Assembly: GCF_900116115.1 (NCBI RefSeq)
Contig: NZ_FOZP01000004.1
Span: 181,914 to 245,913, forward strand
Length of the DNA: 64,000 bases
Direction: 5' to 3'
Source of the DNA: Lutibacter maritimus
GTDB taxonomy: Bacteria; Bacteroidota; Bacteroidia; Flavobacteriales; Flavobacteriaceae
Positions 1 through 9,156 of this stretch are shown one piece after another. Under the pieces are notes generated by a model. It ran no database searches, was not told where the DNA came from, and worked only from the letters and a program-made list of their open reading frames with translations. Each line of letters starts with the position of its first letter. Within the stretch, counting starts at the first letter, position 1. The translations under genes were made by a program, and so were the position numbers.

Positions 1-1192
1 CACCTGCAGTTTCAACAATTAAATCCACTACATTATTAAATGTTTGTATAATTTTTTGATTCTCTATTCCTAAACAAATAATTGCTTTAACTTTTTCCCT
101 TACCAACGGCATTAAATCTAAATAATCATTACCCTTATCAACACCGCCAACTATCCAAACCGTTGGGGTTTTCATACTTTCTAATGCATAAAAAGTGGCA
201 TTTACATTGGTAGCCTTTGAGTCGTTTATATACTGAACTCCATTTATTTTTAACACTTCTTCTAGTCTATGTTCAGCCCCTTCAAAGTCTTCCAAACTTT
301 CTCTAATAGTGTTGCTTCTAACTTTTAATAATGAAGATGCCATAGCTGCTGCCATTGCATTTTTCGTGTTGTGTTTTCCCTTTAATGCTAAAGTTGTTAT
401 ACTCATTATTGTTTGTTCAGTTTTATATTTTAAAATTATATTGTTATCTTTTATATACACACCTTGTTCCAATTCCTTTTCTAATGAAAACGGCAACAAA
501 GTTGCTTTTAATTTATTGTTATTTAACCAGTTAACTATTACTTCATCATCAGCGTCATATATTAAAAAATCATTTTCCTTTTGATTTTCAGTGATTCTAA
601 ATTTTGAGTTGATGTAATTCTCAAATAGGTAATTATATCTATCCAAATGATCTGGAGTTATATTTGTTAGAATGGCAATATGTGGTGCAAAATCTACAAT
701 ACCATCTAACTGAAAACTACTTAACTCTAACACATGAAAACCGAAATTATCTTCAGCCACTTGCTGTGCAAAACTTTTTCCAATATTACCACCCATTCCA
801 ACATTTAAATTGGCTTTTTTCAAAATATGATTTACCAACATTGTTGTGGTAGTTTTACCATTTGAACCAGTGATTCCAACTACAACTCCATTGGTGTATT
901 TTGAAGCAAACTCAATTTCAGAAATTATAGGAATTCCTTTTTCTTTAAGTGTTACAATCAACTGAACCTTATCAGGAATTCCAGGGCTTTTCATCACTAC
1001 ATCGGCTTTAAAAATTTTAGCTTCTGTATGGCTTCCATCCTCAAATTCAATTTCATTATTTAAAAGAACGTCTTTATATTTTTGTGCTATTATTCCTTTA
1101 TCAGAAACAAAAACATTGTATCCTTTTTGCTTTCCTAAAATAGCAGTTCCAACGCCGCTTTCTCCTCCACCAAGAATGACCAAATTCTTCAT
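1..1192 (-). CDS. murD: UDP-N-acetylmuramoylalanine--D-glutamate ligase (partial, 3' end outside window)
   Basis: This cytoplasmic ligase adds D-glutamate to UDP-MurNAc-L-Ala, the second amino-acid step of peptidoglycan precursor synthesis. The ATG is the complement of 1190-1192, directly after the mraY stop with no gap. About 397 codons are visible, so roughly the last 50 residues lie beyond the left edge. The N-terminus reads MKNLVILGGGESGVG (nucleotide-binding-like loop), the ATP loop TGSNGKTTT is near residue 106, and NDSKATNVNAT, typical of MurD, is near residue 325. The reading frame is open throughout. It is the last gene of the dcw-type cluster seen here. The family call is certain; the C-terminus cannot be judged. 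Confidence 0.96.
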   Translation of the reverse strand, partial: MKNLVILGGGESGVGTAILGKQKGYNVFVSDKGIIAQKYKDVLLNNEIEFEDGSHTEAKIFKADVVMKSPGIPDKVQLIVTLKEKGIPIISEIEFASKYTNGVVVGITGSNGKTTTTMLVNHILKKANLNVGMGGNIGKSFAQQVAEDNFGFHVLELSSFQLDGIVDFAPHIAILTNITPDHLDRYNYLFENYINSKFRITENQKENDFLIYDADDEVIVNWLNNNKLKATLLPFSLEKELEQGVYIKDNNIILKYKTEQTIMSITTLALKGKHNTKNAMAAAMASSLLKVRSNTIRESLEDFEGAEHRLEEVLKINGVQYINDSKATNVNATFYALESMKTPTVWIVGGVDKGNDYLDLMPLVREKVKAIICLGIENQKIIQTFNNVVDLIVETAG

Positions 1193-2419
1193 TTATCGCA
1201 ACTTTAAGGTTACTATTGTAAATACCGCCAACATAATTCCAACAATCCAAAAACGCGTTACAATTTTACTTTCATGATATCCAGATTTTTGATAATGATG
1301 ATGTAATGGCGACATTTTAAATATGCGCTTTCCTTCTCCAAATTTTTTCTTAGTGTATTTAAAATATCCTACCTGAAGAATCACCGATAAATTCTCCACC
1401 AAAAATATACCTGCCAAAATTGGAATTAATAACTCTTTACGCACCGCAATTGCCAAAACAGCAATAATACCACCAATTGTTAAACTTCCAGTATCACCCA
1501 TAAAAACTTGAGCTGGATACGTATTATACCATAAAAATCCAACCAAAGCACCTACAAATGCTGCTATAAAAATGGTCATTTCACCAGAGTTTGGTATATA
1601 CATTACATCTAAATAATTAGCGAAAATAATGTTACCCGAAACCCAAGCAAAAATACCGAGTGTGAGGACAATAATTGCCGATGAACCTGCTGCTAAACCA
1701 TCAATTCCATCCGTTAAATTTGCTCCGTTTGATACCGCTGTAATTATAAATATGACAATTGGAATAAATAATAACCACGCGTAATCTTTTAATCCTTTTC
1801 CAAAAATCTCTAAAGCTTCAGCATATTCTAACTGATTATTTTTAAAAAATGGAATGGTAGTTTTTGTTGATTTTTTTGCTTCACCAAATAAAACAGGAAC
1901 ACCATCTTCAGCTACATATTGGTATTTTATTGGTAATTTCTCTTTCATAGTAACACTTGGATGAAAATAAAACATGGCTCCAACAAAAATTCCCAATGAA
2001 ATTTGACCTGCAATTTTAAATCTACCTTTTAATCCTTCTTTATCTTTTTTAAATACTTTAATATAGTCATCAACAAAACCAATAATTCCCATCCAAACAG
2101 TAGTAACTAACAAAATAACTATATAAACATTATCCAACTCCGCCAATAACAAAACTGGAATTAACGTTGCCAAAATAATTATTACACCACCCATTGTTGG
2201 TGTTCCAGCTTTTTCAACCTGACCTTGCAAGCCTAAATCTCTCACTGACTCCCCAACTTGTTTAAACTGTAAATAGTTGATAATTCTTTTTCCGTAAATG
2301 GTAGAAAACAATAATGAAAGTATAAAAGCTAACGCCGAACGAAAAGATATATATTGAAACAGTCCTGCTCCAATAACATCAAATTGTTTGTCTAAATAAT
2401 CAAATAAATAATATAACAT
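1193..2419 (-). CDS. mraY: phospho-N-acetylmuramoyl-pentapeptide-transferase
   Basis: MraY is the inner-membrane enzyme that transfers phospho-MurNAc-pentapeptide to undecaprenyl phosphate to form lipid I. The 408 aa protein is polytopic, with about ten hydrophobic segments. It carries the family signatures: the Asp pair in GFVDDY (about 117-118), [12 protein letters not shown] (234-245), FMGDTGSL near 314, and the His cluster HHHYQ near 374. There is an insertion of roughly 50 residues (about 150-205) relative to short MraY proteins, which I recall as usual in Bacteroidetes. It lies 12 bp after murE and abuts murD, consistent with co-transcription. Confidence 0.97.
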   Translation of the reverse strand: MLYYLFDYLDKQFDVIGAGLFQYISFRSALAFILSLLFSTIYGKRIINYLQFKQVGESVRDLGLQGQVEKAGTPTMGGVIIILATLIPVLLLAELDNVYIVILLVTTVWMGIIGFVDDYIKVFKKDKEGLKGRFKIAGQISLGIFVGAMFYFHPSVTMKEKLPIKYQYVAEDGVPVLFGEAKKSTKTTIPFFKNNQLEYAEALEIFGKGLKDYAWLLFIPIVIFIITAVSNGANLTDGIDGLAAGSSAIIVLTLGIFAWVSGNIIFANYLDVMYIPNSGEMTIFIAAFVGALVGFLWYNTYPAQVFMGDTGSLTIGGIIAVLAIAVRKELLIPILAGIFLVENLSVILQVGYFKYTKKKFGEGKRIFKMSPLHHHYQKSGYHESKIVTRFWIVGIMLAVFTIVTLKLR

Positions 2420-2431
2420 ATTGTTAATTTT

Positions 2432-3886
2432 CTAAGCTTTCAATAATTCAGTTATTATTTCAAAATCATCAAAATGTGTGCGTACTCCTTTTATTTCCTG
2501 ATACGTTTCATGACCTTTTCCAGCAATTAAAATGATATCGCCTTTTTTAGCCAATTTTGTAGCTGTTTTTATAGCTTGCTCTCTATTTAAAACTGAAATT
2601 GTTTTTTTATAATGATGCGCTTCAACACCTTGTTCAACTTCATTTAAAATTACTTGCGGATCTTCGCTTCTTGGATTATCTGAAGTAAAAATAACCTGCG
2701 AACTTAATTGAGAGGCTATGCGTCCCATAACAGGACGCTTAGCTTTATCTCTATCTCCACCACAACCCACAACGGTTATCACTTGTTCATTTCCTGTTCT
2801 AATGTCATTAATTGTTTCAAGCACATTTTTTAACGCATCTGGCGTATGTGCATAATCAATTATTGCTGTAATTCCTTCTTTTGAAGTAAAATGTTGAAAT
2901 CTCCCACTCACACTTTCCAACTCACTTATTGCTGTTAAGGCTTCTGTAGTATTTAAGCCTAATAAATCTGCAGTTCCATACACTGCACATACATTATATG
3001 CATTAAAACTACCTGTTAATTTTACCCAAACCTCATTACTATTTATATTTAAAAACAATCCAGAAAACTGATTTTCTAAAATTTTAGTTTTGTAATCAGC
3101 CATTGTTTTTAAAGCATATGTGTATTTTTTTGCTTTTGTATTTTGAAGCATCACTTCACCATTTTTATCATCAATATTTACCAAAGCAAATGCTGTTTTT
3201 GGCAACATATCAAAAAATGATTTTTTTACATCTCTATATTCCTTAAAGGTTTTATGATAATCTAAATGATCGTGCGTAAGGTTTGTGAAAACTCCGCCTG
3301 TAAACGTTAATCCTTCTGTTCTTTTTTGATGAATTCCATGAGAACTCACTTCCATAAAACAATAATCGCAACCAGCTTCAACCATTTCATTTAAATACTT
3401 ATTTATAAGTAATGAATTTGGTGTTGTATGCGTTGCTTCATATTGAATTGTATCAACTAAAATTTTTACAGTTGATAGTAATCCAGCGCTAAATCCTGCT
3501 TTTTGAAATAATGTATACAATAAAGAAGCAATGGTTGTTTTACCATTTGTACCTGTAACTCCAACTAATTTTAATTTTGATGAAGGATTATCATAAAAAT
3601 TTGAAGCTATTATAGCTAATGCAGTATCTGAATTTTCTACTTGAACATAAGTAATATCTTCGTTTAAGTTTTCAGGAAGTGTTTGGCATACAATTACAGT
3701 TGCTCCTTGTTCAATTGCTTTTTCAATAAACAAATGCCCATCAAAAACTAATCCTTTTTGAGCAACAAATAAACTATTTGGTTTTACTTGTCTAGAATCA
3801 AATGCCACAGCATTAATCTGCAAATTTGTAGTTCCATTTACTGAAATTACACCAACTTTATATAATATGTCTTTTACTAATTTCAA
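2432..3886 (-). CDS. murE: UDP-N-acetylmuramoyl-L-alanyl-D-glutamate--2,6-diaminopimelate ligase
   Basis: This cytoplasmic ligase adds the third residue of the peptidoglycan stem peptide. The 484 aa protein has the ATP loop TGTNGKTT at 111-118 and HTTPNS at 153-158. The motif DNPR at 403-406 (in SDNPRSEDP) is the one associated with meso-diaminopimelate rather than lysine as substrate, as expected for a Gram-negative bacterium. It directly abuts ftsI upstream (no gap) and precedes mraY by 12 bp. Length and domain order (Mur N-terminal, central, C-terminal) are normal. Confidence 0.97.
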   Translation of the reverse strand: MKLVKDILYKVGVISVNGTTNLQINAVAFDSRQVKPNSLFVAQKGLVFDGHLFIEKAIEQGATVIVCQTLPENLNEDITYVQVENSDTALAIIASNFYDNPSSKLKLVGVTGTNGKTTIASLLYTLFQKAGFSAGLLSTVKILVDTIQYEATHTTPNSLLINKYLNEMVEAGCDYCFMEVSSHGIHQKRTEGLTFTGGVFTNLTHDHLDYHKTFKEYRDVKKSFFDMLPKTAFALVNIDDKNGEVMLQNTKAKKYTYALKTMADYKTKILENQFSGLFLNINSNEVWVKLTGSFNAYNVCAVYGTADLLGLNTTEALTAISELESVSGRFQHFTSKEGITAIIDYAHTPDALKNVLETINDIRTGNEQVITVVGCGGDRDKAKRPVMGRIASQLSSQVIFTSDNPRSEDPQVILNEVEQGVEAHHYKKTISVLNREQAIKTATKLAKKGDIILIAGKGHETYQEIKGVRTHFDDFEIITELLKA

Positions 3887-5875
3887 CTAAGCTAATTTTA
3901 TTTTTATTGTTTTGCCTTTTTCTAATTTTTCGCCTTCCGCTAAAGATTGTTCAATAACTTTTCCTTTTCCTTCTAATTGCACTTTTAATCCCAAATTTTC
4001 AAGTAAAGAAATGGCGTCCATAGCCGCCATTCCTTTTACATTCGGGATTGAATTAAATTCCTTGTTTGAATTTGCATAATACGTGTCAAAATTATTTTGA
4101 ACACCTTTAAAATTTGGTGTTTTATCTTCAACTTTATTAATTATATGATTAGAAGTATATATTTTTTGTGCAATATCTTTAAAAACCGGACCCGCAACAT
4201 CTGCTCCATAAAAACCAGTTTGAACTTTTGGTTTATGAATAACCACTATACAACTATACAACGGATTTTCAGCCGGAAAATAACCCGTAAAAGATGAAAT
4301 ATATAGTTTGTTTTCAGCCCAATCAGACTTCCAATATTCTGTTCGCGCTGTTCCTGTTTTTCCCGCCATAGAAAAGTCTTCTGAATACATTTTTTGTCCA
4401 GTTCCTCTTTTCACCACATTTTTTAAAACCTCTTGAACTTTTTTAATTGTTTCAGGAGAACAAATAGCTGGGTTTATAACTGTTTTATTAAACGATTCTA
4501 CATGCTTATCCCAAGTTCTTATTTCCTTTACAAACATTGGCTTCACCATTTCACCATTATTTGCAATAGCATTGTAAAATGTAAGCGTTTGCATAGGTGT
4601 TAATTGCAAATTATACCCATAAGACATTGAAGGTAATGCGTTTTTACTCCACTTTTTTTCGCCTGGTGCAGGAATTTCAGGAATTCCCTCACCTTTTATT
4701 GGCAAACCAAGTGGTTTATGTAAATTCATTCCTTTAATTATGTCGATAAATTTTTGTGGATCCGTTCCAAAATTTTCTTCAATAAGTCTAGCCAATCCAA
4801 TATTAGAAGAAACCTCTATTGCTCTTGCCGCAGAAATTTTCCCAAAACCACCTCTGTGAGAATCGTTAATAAAACGCCCATACATTTTATACCTTCCATC
4901 ACCTGTATCAACAACTGTACTTGTATCAATTACACCAGACTCCAAAGCAGCCACAAAAGCCATTACTTTAAATGCCGAACCTGGCTCATGAGATTCTCCA
5001 ACTGCATAATTTAAACGTTCGTAATATTTACCGTTTGAACTTCTACCTAAATTTGAAATAGCTTTTATTTCACCAGTTTTAGTTTCCATAACAACCACAC
5101 AACCGTGATCAGCTTCATAAAATTCTAACTGACGTAATAACGAATGATGCGCAATGTCTTGAATATTTACATTTATTGTTGTAACAATATCATTCCCATT
5201 CACTGGCTCCACTTCATTATTATCATTAATTGGCTTCCATTGACCTTTTGCTATTTTTTGTTTTAATCTATATCCATTTTTACCAACTAAATAAGACCTA
5301 TAGGCACCTTCAATTCCAGGAGCTCCTCTATAATCATCATAACCAATAGTTCTTTCAGCGACTCTTCCTAATGGATGTGCTCTAACGGTTGTTTGCTCGG
5401 CAATAAAACCTCCTTTATACATTCCTAAATTGAATATTGGAAAACTTTTTACCAACATATAATCATTGTACCCAAGTCCTTTAGCAATAAATAAATATCT
5501 ATTTTTAGTATTTCTGGCTTTTCTAATTTTCACCTCCCAATTTGATGCTGATTTTCCGAATTTTTTGGCCAATTTTTCAGATAGCGCTCTAATGTTTTTT
5601 TCAAAAACTTCTTCTTCAACAGTAAAAGCATCCATTCTAATTTCATAACGAGACATTGATGTTGCTAATAAACTTCCATCATCAGAAAAAACACTTCCTT
5701 TATTTGCAAAAATAGTATCATTTCTAAGCGTTAGCTGTTGTGAAAGCTCTATATATTTTTCACCATCAGTAAATTGAATATCTGTTAACCTTACTACAAT
5801 AGCAATTAAAAACAACGTAATTATAATAAATACGATGTAAAGTTTATTTAATATGCCCTTTTTAGTAACTGCCAA
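3887..5875 (-). CDS. ftsI: division-specific peptidoglycan transpeptidase (class B PBP, FtsI/PBP3 type) with PASTA domain
   Basis: This protein cross-links septal peptidoglycan. The 662 aa sequence has one N-terminal membrane anchor (about 11-28) and a dimerisation region. The transpeptidase domain has all three active-site motifs: S300-A-F-K303 (GSAFK), SSN at 356-358, and KTGT at 506-509. The last ~55 residues (from about 607, SIPNVKGMAAMDA onward) form a single PASTA repeat, which E. coli FtsI lacks and Bacteroidetes and Gram-positive homologues often carry. It sits between the ftsL-like gene and murE with zero-length junctions, the usual dcw position. Confidence 0.96.
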   Translation of the reverse strand: MAVTKKGILNKLYIVFIIITLFLIAIVVRLTDIQFTDGEKYIELSQQLTLRNDTIFANKGSVFSDDGSLLATSMSRYEIRMDAFTVEEEVFEKNIRALSEKLAKKFGKSASNWEVKIRKARNTKNRYLFIAKGLGYNDYMLVKSFPIFNLGMYKGGFIAEQTTVRAHPLGRVAERTIGYDDYRGAPGIEGAYRSYLVGKNGYRLKQKIAKGQWKPINDNNEVEPVNGNDIVTTINVNIQDIAHHSLLRQLEFYEADHGCVVVMETKTGEIKAISNLGRSSNGKYYERLNYAVGESHEPGSAFKVMAFVAALESGVIDTSTVVDTGDGRYKMYGRFINDSHRGGFGKISAARAIEVSSNIGLARLIEENFGTDPQKFIDIIKGMNLHKPLGLPIKGEGIPEIPAPGEKKWSKNALPSMSYGYNLQLTPMQTLTFYNAIANNGEMVKPMFVKEIRTWDKHVESFNKTVINPAICSPETIKKVQEVLKNVVKRGTGQKMYSEDFSMAGKTGTARTEYWKSDWAENKLYISSFTGYFPAENPLYSCIVVIHKPKVQTGFYGADVAGPVFKDIAQKIYTSNHIINKVEDKTPNFKGVQNNFDTYYANSNKEFNSIPNVKGMAAMDAISLLENLGLKVQLEGKGKVIEQSLAEGEKLEKGKTIKIKLA

Positions 5876-6208
5876 TTATTTTATTTTTTTAGATATTACT
5901 TTTATTACCTGTGGCGGGTTTTCACTTGGTTGCAACCCAAGTTCAACCACCTTGTTTCTTATCGTAGATTCTAACTTCATTCCCATAAAAATTGTTCTAG
6001 TATCCACAAATTCAGCTCTTTTTTCGTTTATTTCTTTATTTAACCGTGCAATTTCCATCACTTTTTTATCAGCACTATGTGAACTCGCAATTATCAACAA
6101 CATTAAACCAACTACAAATAATAGAAAACGCCAGTTTTTAAAGGAATCATCACTTACTAAAAATTTTCCTTTTAATACATTGTATATTTTATCTTTAACA
6201 GCTCCCAT
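5876..6208 (-). CDS. ftsL: FtsL-like cell division protein
   Basis: A 110 aa protein with a short basic cytoplasmic N-terminus, one membrane segment (about 27-43) and a predicted coiled-coil periplasmic stretch (KEINEKRAEFVDTRTIFMGMKLEST). This is the FtsL/DivIC layout. Sequence similarity in this family is weak, so the call rests on topology, size and position: it lies between rsmH and ftsI with no intergenic base on either side, exactly where ftsL is found in other dcw clusters. By family knowledge it would form the FtsQ-FtsL-FtsB type complex that activates septal synthesis. Confidence 0.85.
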   Translation of the reverse strand: MGAVKDKIYNVLKGKFLVSDDSFKNWRFLLFVVGLMLLIIASSHSADKKVMEIARLNKEINEKRAEFVDTRTIFMGMKLESTIRNKVVELGLQPSENPPQVIKVISKKIK

Positions 6209-7105
6209 TTATTTTAAGGTTGCAATTCTTAATTTTGCACTTCTTGCTCTATTATTTAATTTCAACTCTTCAAATGATGGAATTATCATTTTACCAACAG
6301 TTTTTAGCGGAACACTGATGTTTCCAAAAAAATCTTTTTCTGGTTCACCTTCAAATAAACCCGTTTTCATAAAACGTTTTACCAACCTATCTTCTAATGA
6401 GTGGTAAGAAATTACGCTTAACCTACCTTTTTCATTTAGCAACTCTGGAATTTGAAGTAAAAATTCTTTCAACACTTCTATTTCTTGATTTACTTCAATT
6501 CTAATTCCTTGAAATATTTGTGCTAAAATTTTATGTTCAACCGCTTTTGGCACAAACTCCGAAAGCACTTCTTTTAATTCAAAACTTGTTTTTATTTTCT
6601 TTTCTGCTCTAGCTGCAACAATTTTTTTTGCAATTGCTTTTGCATTTCTTAGCTCACTATATTGAAATAATATATTTGCCAATTTTTCTTCATCATACAA
6701 ATTCACTACCTCATATGCTGATAATTCTCCTGTTTGATTCATTCTCATATCTAAATCCGCATCAAAACGTGTTGAAAAACCTCTTTCAGCTTCATCAAAC
6801 TGATGTGATGAAACACCTAAATCAGCTAAGATTCCATCAACTTTTTTAACATTATAAAAGCGTAAATACCTTTTTATATGTCTAAAATTTTGTGGAATTA
6901 ATATAAATCTTGAATCATCAATACGGTTTTTCTGAGCATCCTCATCTTGATCAAAACCAAAAAGTTTTCCTTTTTCACCCAAACGATTTAAAATTTCTTT
7001 TGAATGACCTCCTCCTCCAAAAGTCACATCAACATACATTCCATCAGGTTTAATTGCTAAACCATCAACACTTTCTTTTAATAATACAGGATTATGATAT
7101 TCCAT
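6209..7105 (-). CDS. rsmH: 16S rRNA (cytosine(1402)-N4)-methyltransferase
   Basis: RsmH (formerly MraW) methylates N4 of C1402 in the decoding centre of 16S rRNA using S-adenosylmethionine. The 298 aa protein begins MEYHNPVLLKESVDGL and contains the AdoMet-binding motif DVTFGGGGHS (about 28-37). Further family blocks are ADLGVSSHQFDEAERGFS and SYHSLEDRLVKRFM. Its start overlaps the mraZ end by 14 bp, which suggests translational coupling, and it abuts the ftsL-like gene. Confidence 0.97.
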   Translation of the reverse strand: MEYHNPVLLKESVDGLAIKPDGMYVDVTFGGGGHSKEILNRLGEKGKLFGFDQDEDAQKNRIDDSRFILIPQNFRHIKRYLRFYNVKKVDGILADLGVSSHQFDEAERGFSTRFDADLDMRMNQTGELSAYEVVNLYDEEKLANILFQYSELRNAKAIAKKIVAARAEKKIKTSFELKEVLSEFVPKAVEHKILAQIFQGIRIEVNQEIEVLKEFLLQIPELLNEKGRLSVISYHSLEDRLVKRFMKTGLFEGEPEKDFFGNISVPLKTVGKMIIPSFEELKLNNRARSAKLRIATLK

Positions 7106-7565
7106 CTTGATCTCCAGTTACGTTACCCATTACTTCTTCAGCCAAACTTCCAAATTCATCCGTCGAATCATCTATCGCCTTTTCATATTTGTCTTTATCC
7201 CAAATTTCAATAATGTTCACTGCTGAAGAAAAAACTACATTTTTATCAATTTCGGCAAACATTTGTAAATCTTTTGGAATTAAAAGCCTTCCTGAAGCAT
7301 CCAATTCAACTATTTTTACACCTGCAGTAAATCGCCTAATAAAGTCGTTATTCTTTTTCACAAACCTATTTAACTTGTTCACTTGTGCCATTAAAACATT
7401 CCATTCAGACATTGGATATAATTCCAGACATGGTTGAAAAACAGAGCGTTTCAACACAAACCCATCTTGTAACATAGGCAGCAATTGCTTCTTTAATGCA
7501 GCAGAAAGTACTATCCTTCCTTTAGCATCAGCTTTAGCTTCATATGTTCCAATTAAATTAATCAT
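7092..7565 (-). CDS. mraZ: MraZ transcriptional regulator
   Basis: MraZ is a ring-forming DNA-binding protein that controls its own dcw operon. The 157 aa sequence has two SpoVT/AbrB-like halves: YEAKADAKGRIVLSAALKKQL near residues 8-28 and VELDASGRLLIPKDLQ near 87-102, the usual duplicated MraZ fold. It is the first gene of the cluster. The upstream region carries a -7 like element and repeated GTGGG/GTGGT boxes at 10-bp steps that match the known type of MraZ operator, so autoregulation is likely. Confidence 0.95.
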   Translation of the reverse strand: MINLIGTYEAKADAKGRIVLSAALKKQLLPMLQDGFVLKRSVFQPCLELYPMSEWNVLMAQVNKLNRFVKKNNDFIRRFTAGVKIVELDASGRLLIPKDLQMFAEIDKNVVFSSAVNIIEIWDKDKYEKAIDDSTDEFGSLAEEVMGNVTGDQDGIS

Positions 7566-7584
7566 AGATATTGTGATATGAATT

Positions 7585-7657
7585 CAAAAATATAAATTTT
7601 TTCCCACATTTTACCACTTTATCCCACTTTGTTGATAACTTTTACCACTTCAACCCA
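7585..7657 (-). promoter_or_regulatory. mraZ promoter with MraZ-type operator boxes
   Basis: On the minus strand a TATTTTTG element (7585-7592) matches the Bacteroidetes -7 consensus TAnnTTTG and lies 20 bp before the mraZ start. Just upstream are five boxes in direct orientation: GTGGG (7603-7607), GTGGT (7613-7617), GTGGG (7623-7627), then GTGGT (7644-7648) and TGGG (7654-7657). Steps are 10, 10, 21 and 10 bp. MraZ proteins of other bacteria bind TGGG-type direct repeats with a 10-bp period upstream of their own operon, so this is a strong operator candidate. No clear TTG -33 element was found. Confidence 0.72.
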
Positions 7658-7742
7658 TTTAACACATATAAAATTGAAATTCAAACCATTAAATAATTAA
7701 TTGTTGGTATATATAAAAAAGTCGTATTTTCGAAAAAATAGT

Positions 7743-7750
7743 TACCTTTG
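7743..7750 (+). promoter_or_regulatory. promoter -7 element for the hydrolase-engB-pseudouridine synthase genes
   Basis: TACCTTTG fits TAnnTTTG perfectly and lies 24 bp before the hydrolase ATG at 7774. No convincing TTG was seen 17-23 bp upstream. It points away from the mraZ promoter, so 7566-7773 is a divergent control region. Confidence 0.6.
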
Positions 7751-7773
7751 CAATTAGCTTAAAAACATGATTA

Positions 7774-8538
7774 ATGAGCCATAATCTTATACAAGAAGGA
7801 AAATTTAGTTACATTGAAGCCGGTGAAGGGCAACCAATAATTGTGCTTCATGGTCTTATGGGAGCCTTAAGTAATTTTGAAGGTGTATTTAACTATTTTT
7901 CACAAAATGGTTACAAAGTTTTAATTCCAGAACTACCAATATATTCACTGCCTATTTTAAAAACAAATGTGAAAAATCTTTCAAAATTTTTGAAAGATTT
8001 TATGAAACATAAAAATATTGATAAAGCTATTTTGGTAGGCAACTCGTTGGGTGGACATATTGCTTTATATTTTGCAAAATTAAACTTAAACAATGTTAGC
8101 GCATTAGTACTTGCTGGAAGCTCTGGACTGTATGAAAAATCTTTAGGAGATACCTACCCTAAAAGGGGTGATTACGATTATATAAAACGTAAAACTGAAG
8201 AAGTATTTTTTGATCCGAAAGTTGCTACAAAAGAAGCTGTTGATGAAATTTACGCTTCTGTTAATGACAGAACAAAGGTAATTAGAACATTAGCCATTGC
8301 TAAAAGTGCTATTCGCCATAACATGGCGAAGGATTTACCAAAATTAAACACACCTACTTGCGTAATTTGGGGAAGAAATGATAATGTTACACCTCCAGAA
8401 GTTGCTGTTGATTTTCAAAAATTATTACCTGATGCAGATTTATTTTGGGTTGATGAATGTGGTCACGCACCAATGATGGAACATCCAGATAAATTCAACG
8501 AAATTCTACATAACTGGCTTAAAGTCCGTAAATTATAA
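7774..8538 (+). CDS. alpha/beta hydrolase
   Basis: A 254 aa hydrolase of the alpha/beta fold with no signal peptide. Visible features are the oxyanion-hole HG motif in LHGLMG (about 25-30), the nucleophile elbow GNSLGG (89-94, Ser91), an acid in WGRNDNVTP (Asp203) and the catalytic His in CGHAPMMEHP (His231), so the triad is complete. The substrate cannot be told from sequence. It is read with engB (4 bp later) and the pseudouridine synthase, divergently from mraZ. An ATG at 7767 is out of frame and was not used. Confidence 0.88.
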   Translation: MSHNLIQEGKFSYIEAGEGQPIIVLHGLMGALSNFEGVFNYFSQNGYKVLIPELPIYSLPILKTNVKNLSKFLKDFMKHKNIDKAILVGNSLGGHIALYFAKLNLNNVSALVLAGSSGLYEKSLGDTYPKRGDYDYIKRKTEEVFFDPKVATKEAVDEIYASVNDRTKVIRTLAIAKSAIRHNMAKDLPKLNTPTCVIWGRNDNVTPPEVAVDFQKLLPDADLFWVDECGHAPMMEHPDKFNEILHNWLKVRKL

Positions 8539-8542
8539 AATA

Positions 8543-9154
8543 ATGATTATTAAAACTGCTGATTTTGTAATTAGCAACACCAATGTATCACGATGCCCAA
8601 AAGAGCAACTTCCAGAATATGCTTTTATTGGTCGTTCTAATGTTGGAAAATCATCACTTATAAACATGTTAACAGGTCATAGTAAATTGGCCAAAACTTC
8701 TGGAAAACCAGGAAAAACACAGTTAATTAATCACTTTAAAATTAATAATAATTGGTTTTTAGTTGATTTACCTGGATATGGCTACGCCAAAGTATCTAAA
8801 TCTTTACGTCAAGGTTTTCAAGAATTTATAAAAGATTACTTTTTACAACGCGAACAGTTAATTTGCACATTTGTTTTAGTAGATTCTAGATTAGAACCTC
8901 AAAAAATTGATTTAGAATTTATGGAGTTTTTAGGTGAAAATGGCATTCCGTTTTGTATTGTTTTTACAAAATCCGACAAACTAAAGCTCTCTCAATTAAA
9001 TAGGAATGTGCAGATTTATAGTAAAACTATGACAAGTACAATTTGGGAAAGTATGCCTCCACATTTTACCACTTCAGCAACAGACTCTTCTGGAAAAGAT
9101 GAATTGCTGACTTTTATTGATGATTTAAATCAAAAAGTGTTAGAAAATTCTTAA
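8543..9154 (+). CDS. engB: ribosome biogenesis GTP-binding protein EngB (YsxC/YihA)
   Basis: An essential GTPase that helps assemble the large ribosomal subunit. The 203 aa sequence shows the GTPase motifs in order: G1 GRSNVGKSS (30-38), G2 around GKPGKTQ, G3 DLPGYGYA, G4 FTKSDK and G5 TSATDSSGKDEL. Length is normal for the family. It lies between the hydrolase and the pseudouridine synthase gene (2 bp gap) in an apparent three-gene operon. Confidence 0.95.
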   Translation: MIIKTADFVISNTNVSRCPKEQLPEYAFIGRSNVGKSSLINMLTGHSKLAKTSGKPGKTQLINHFKINNNWFLVDLPGYGYAKVSKSLRQGFQEFIKDYFLQREQLICTFVLVDSRLEPQKIDLEFMEFLGENGIPFCIVFTKSDKLKLSQLNRNVQIYSKTMTSTIWESMPPHFTTSATDSSGKDELLTFIDDLNQKVLENS

Positions 9155-9156
9155 TA

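Noticed and set aside
309..584. 91-codon plus-strand open frame
   Set aside because: Antisense to murD, whose frame is continuous with all motifs.
5853..6407. 184-codon plus-strand open frame across the ftsI/ftsL/rsmH junctions
   Set aside because: Antisense to three conserved genes with strong motifs; a codon-bias shadow.
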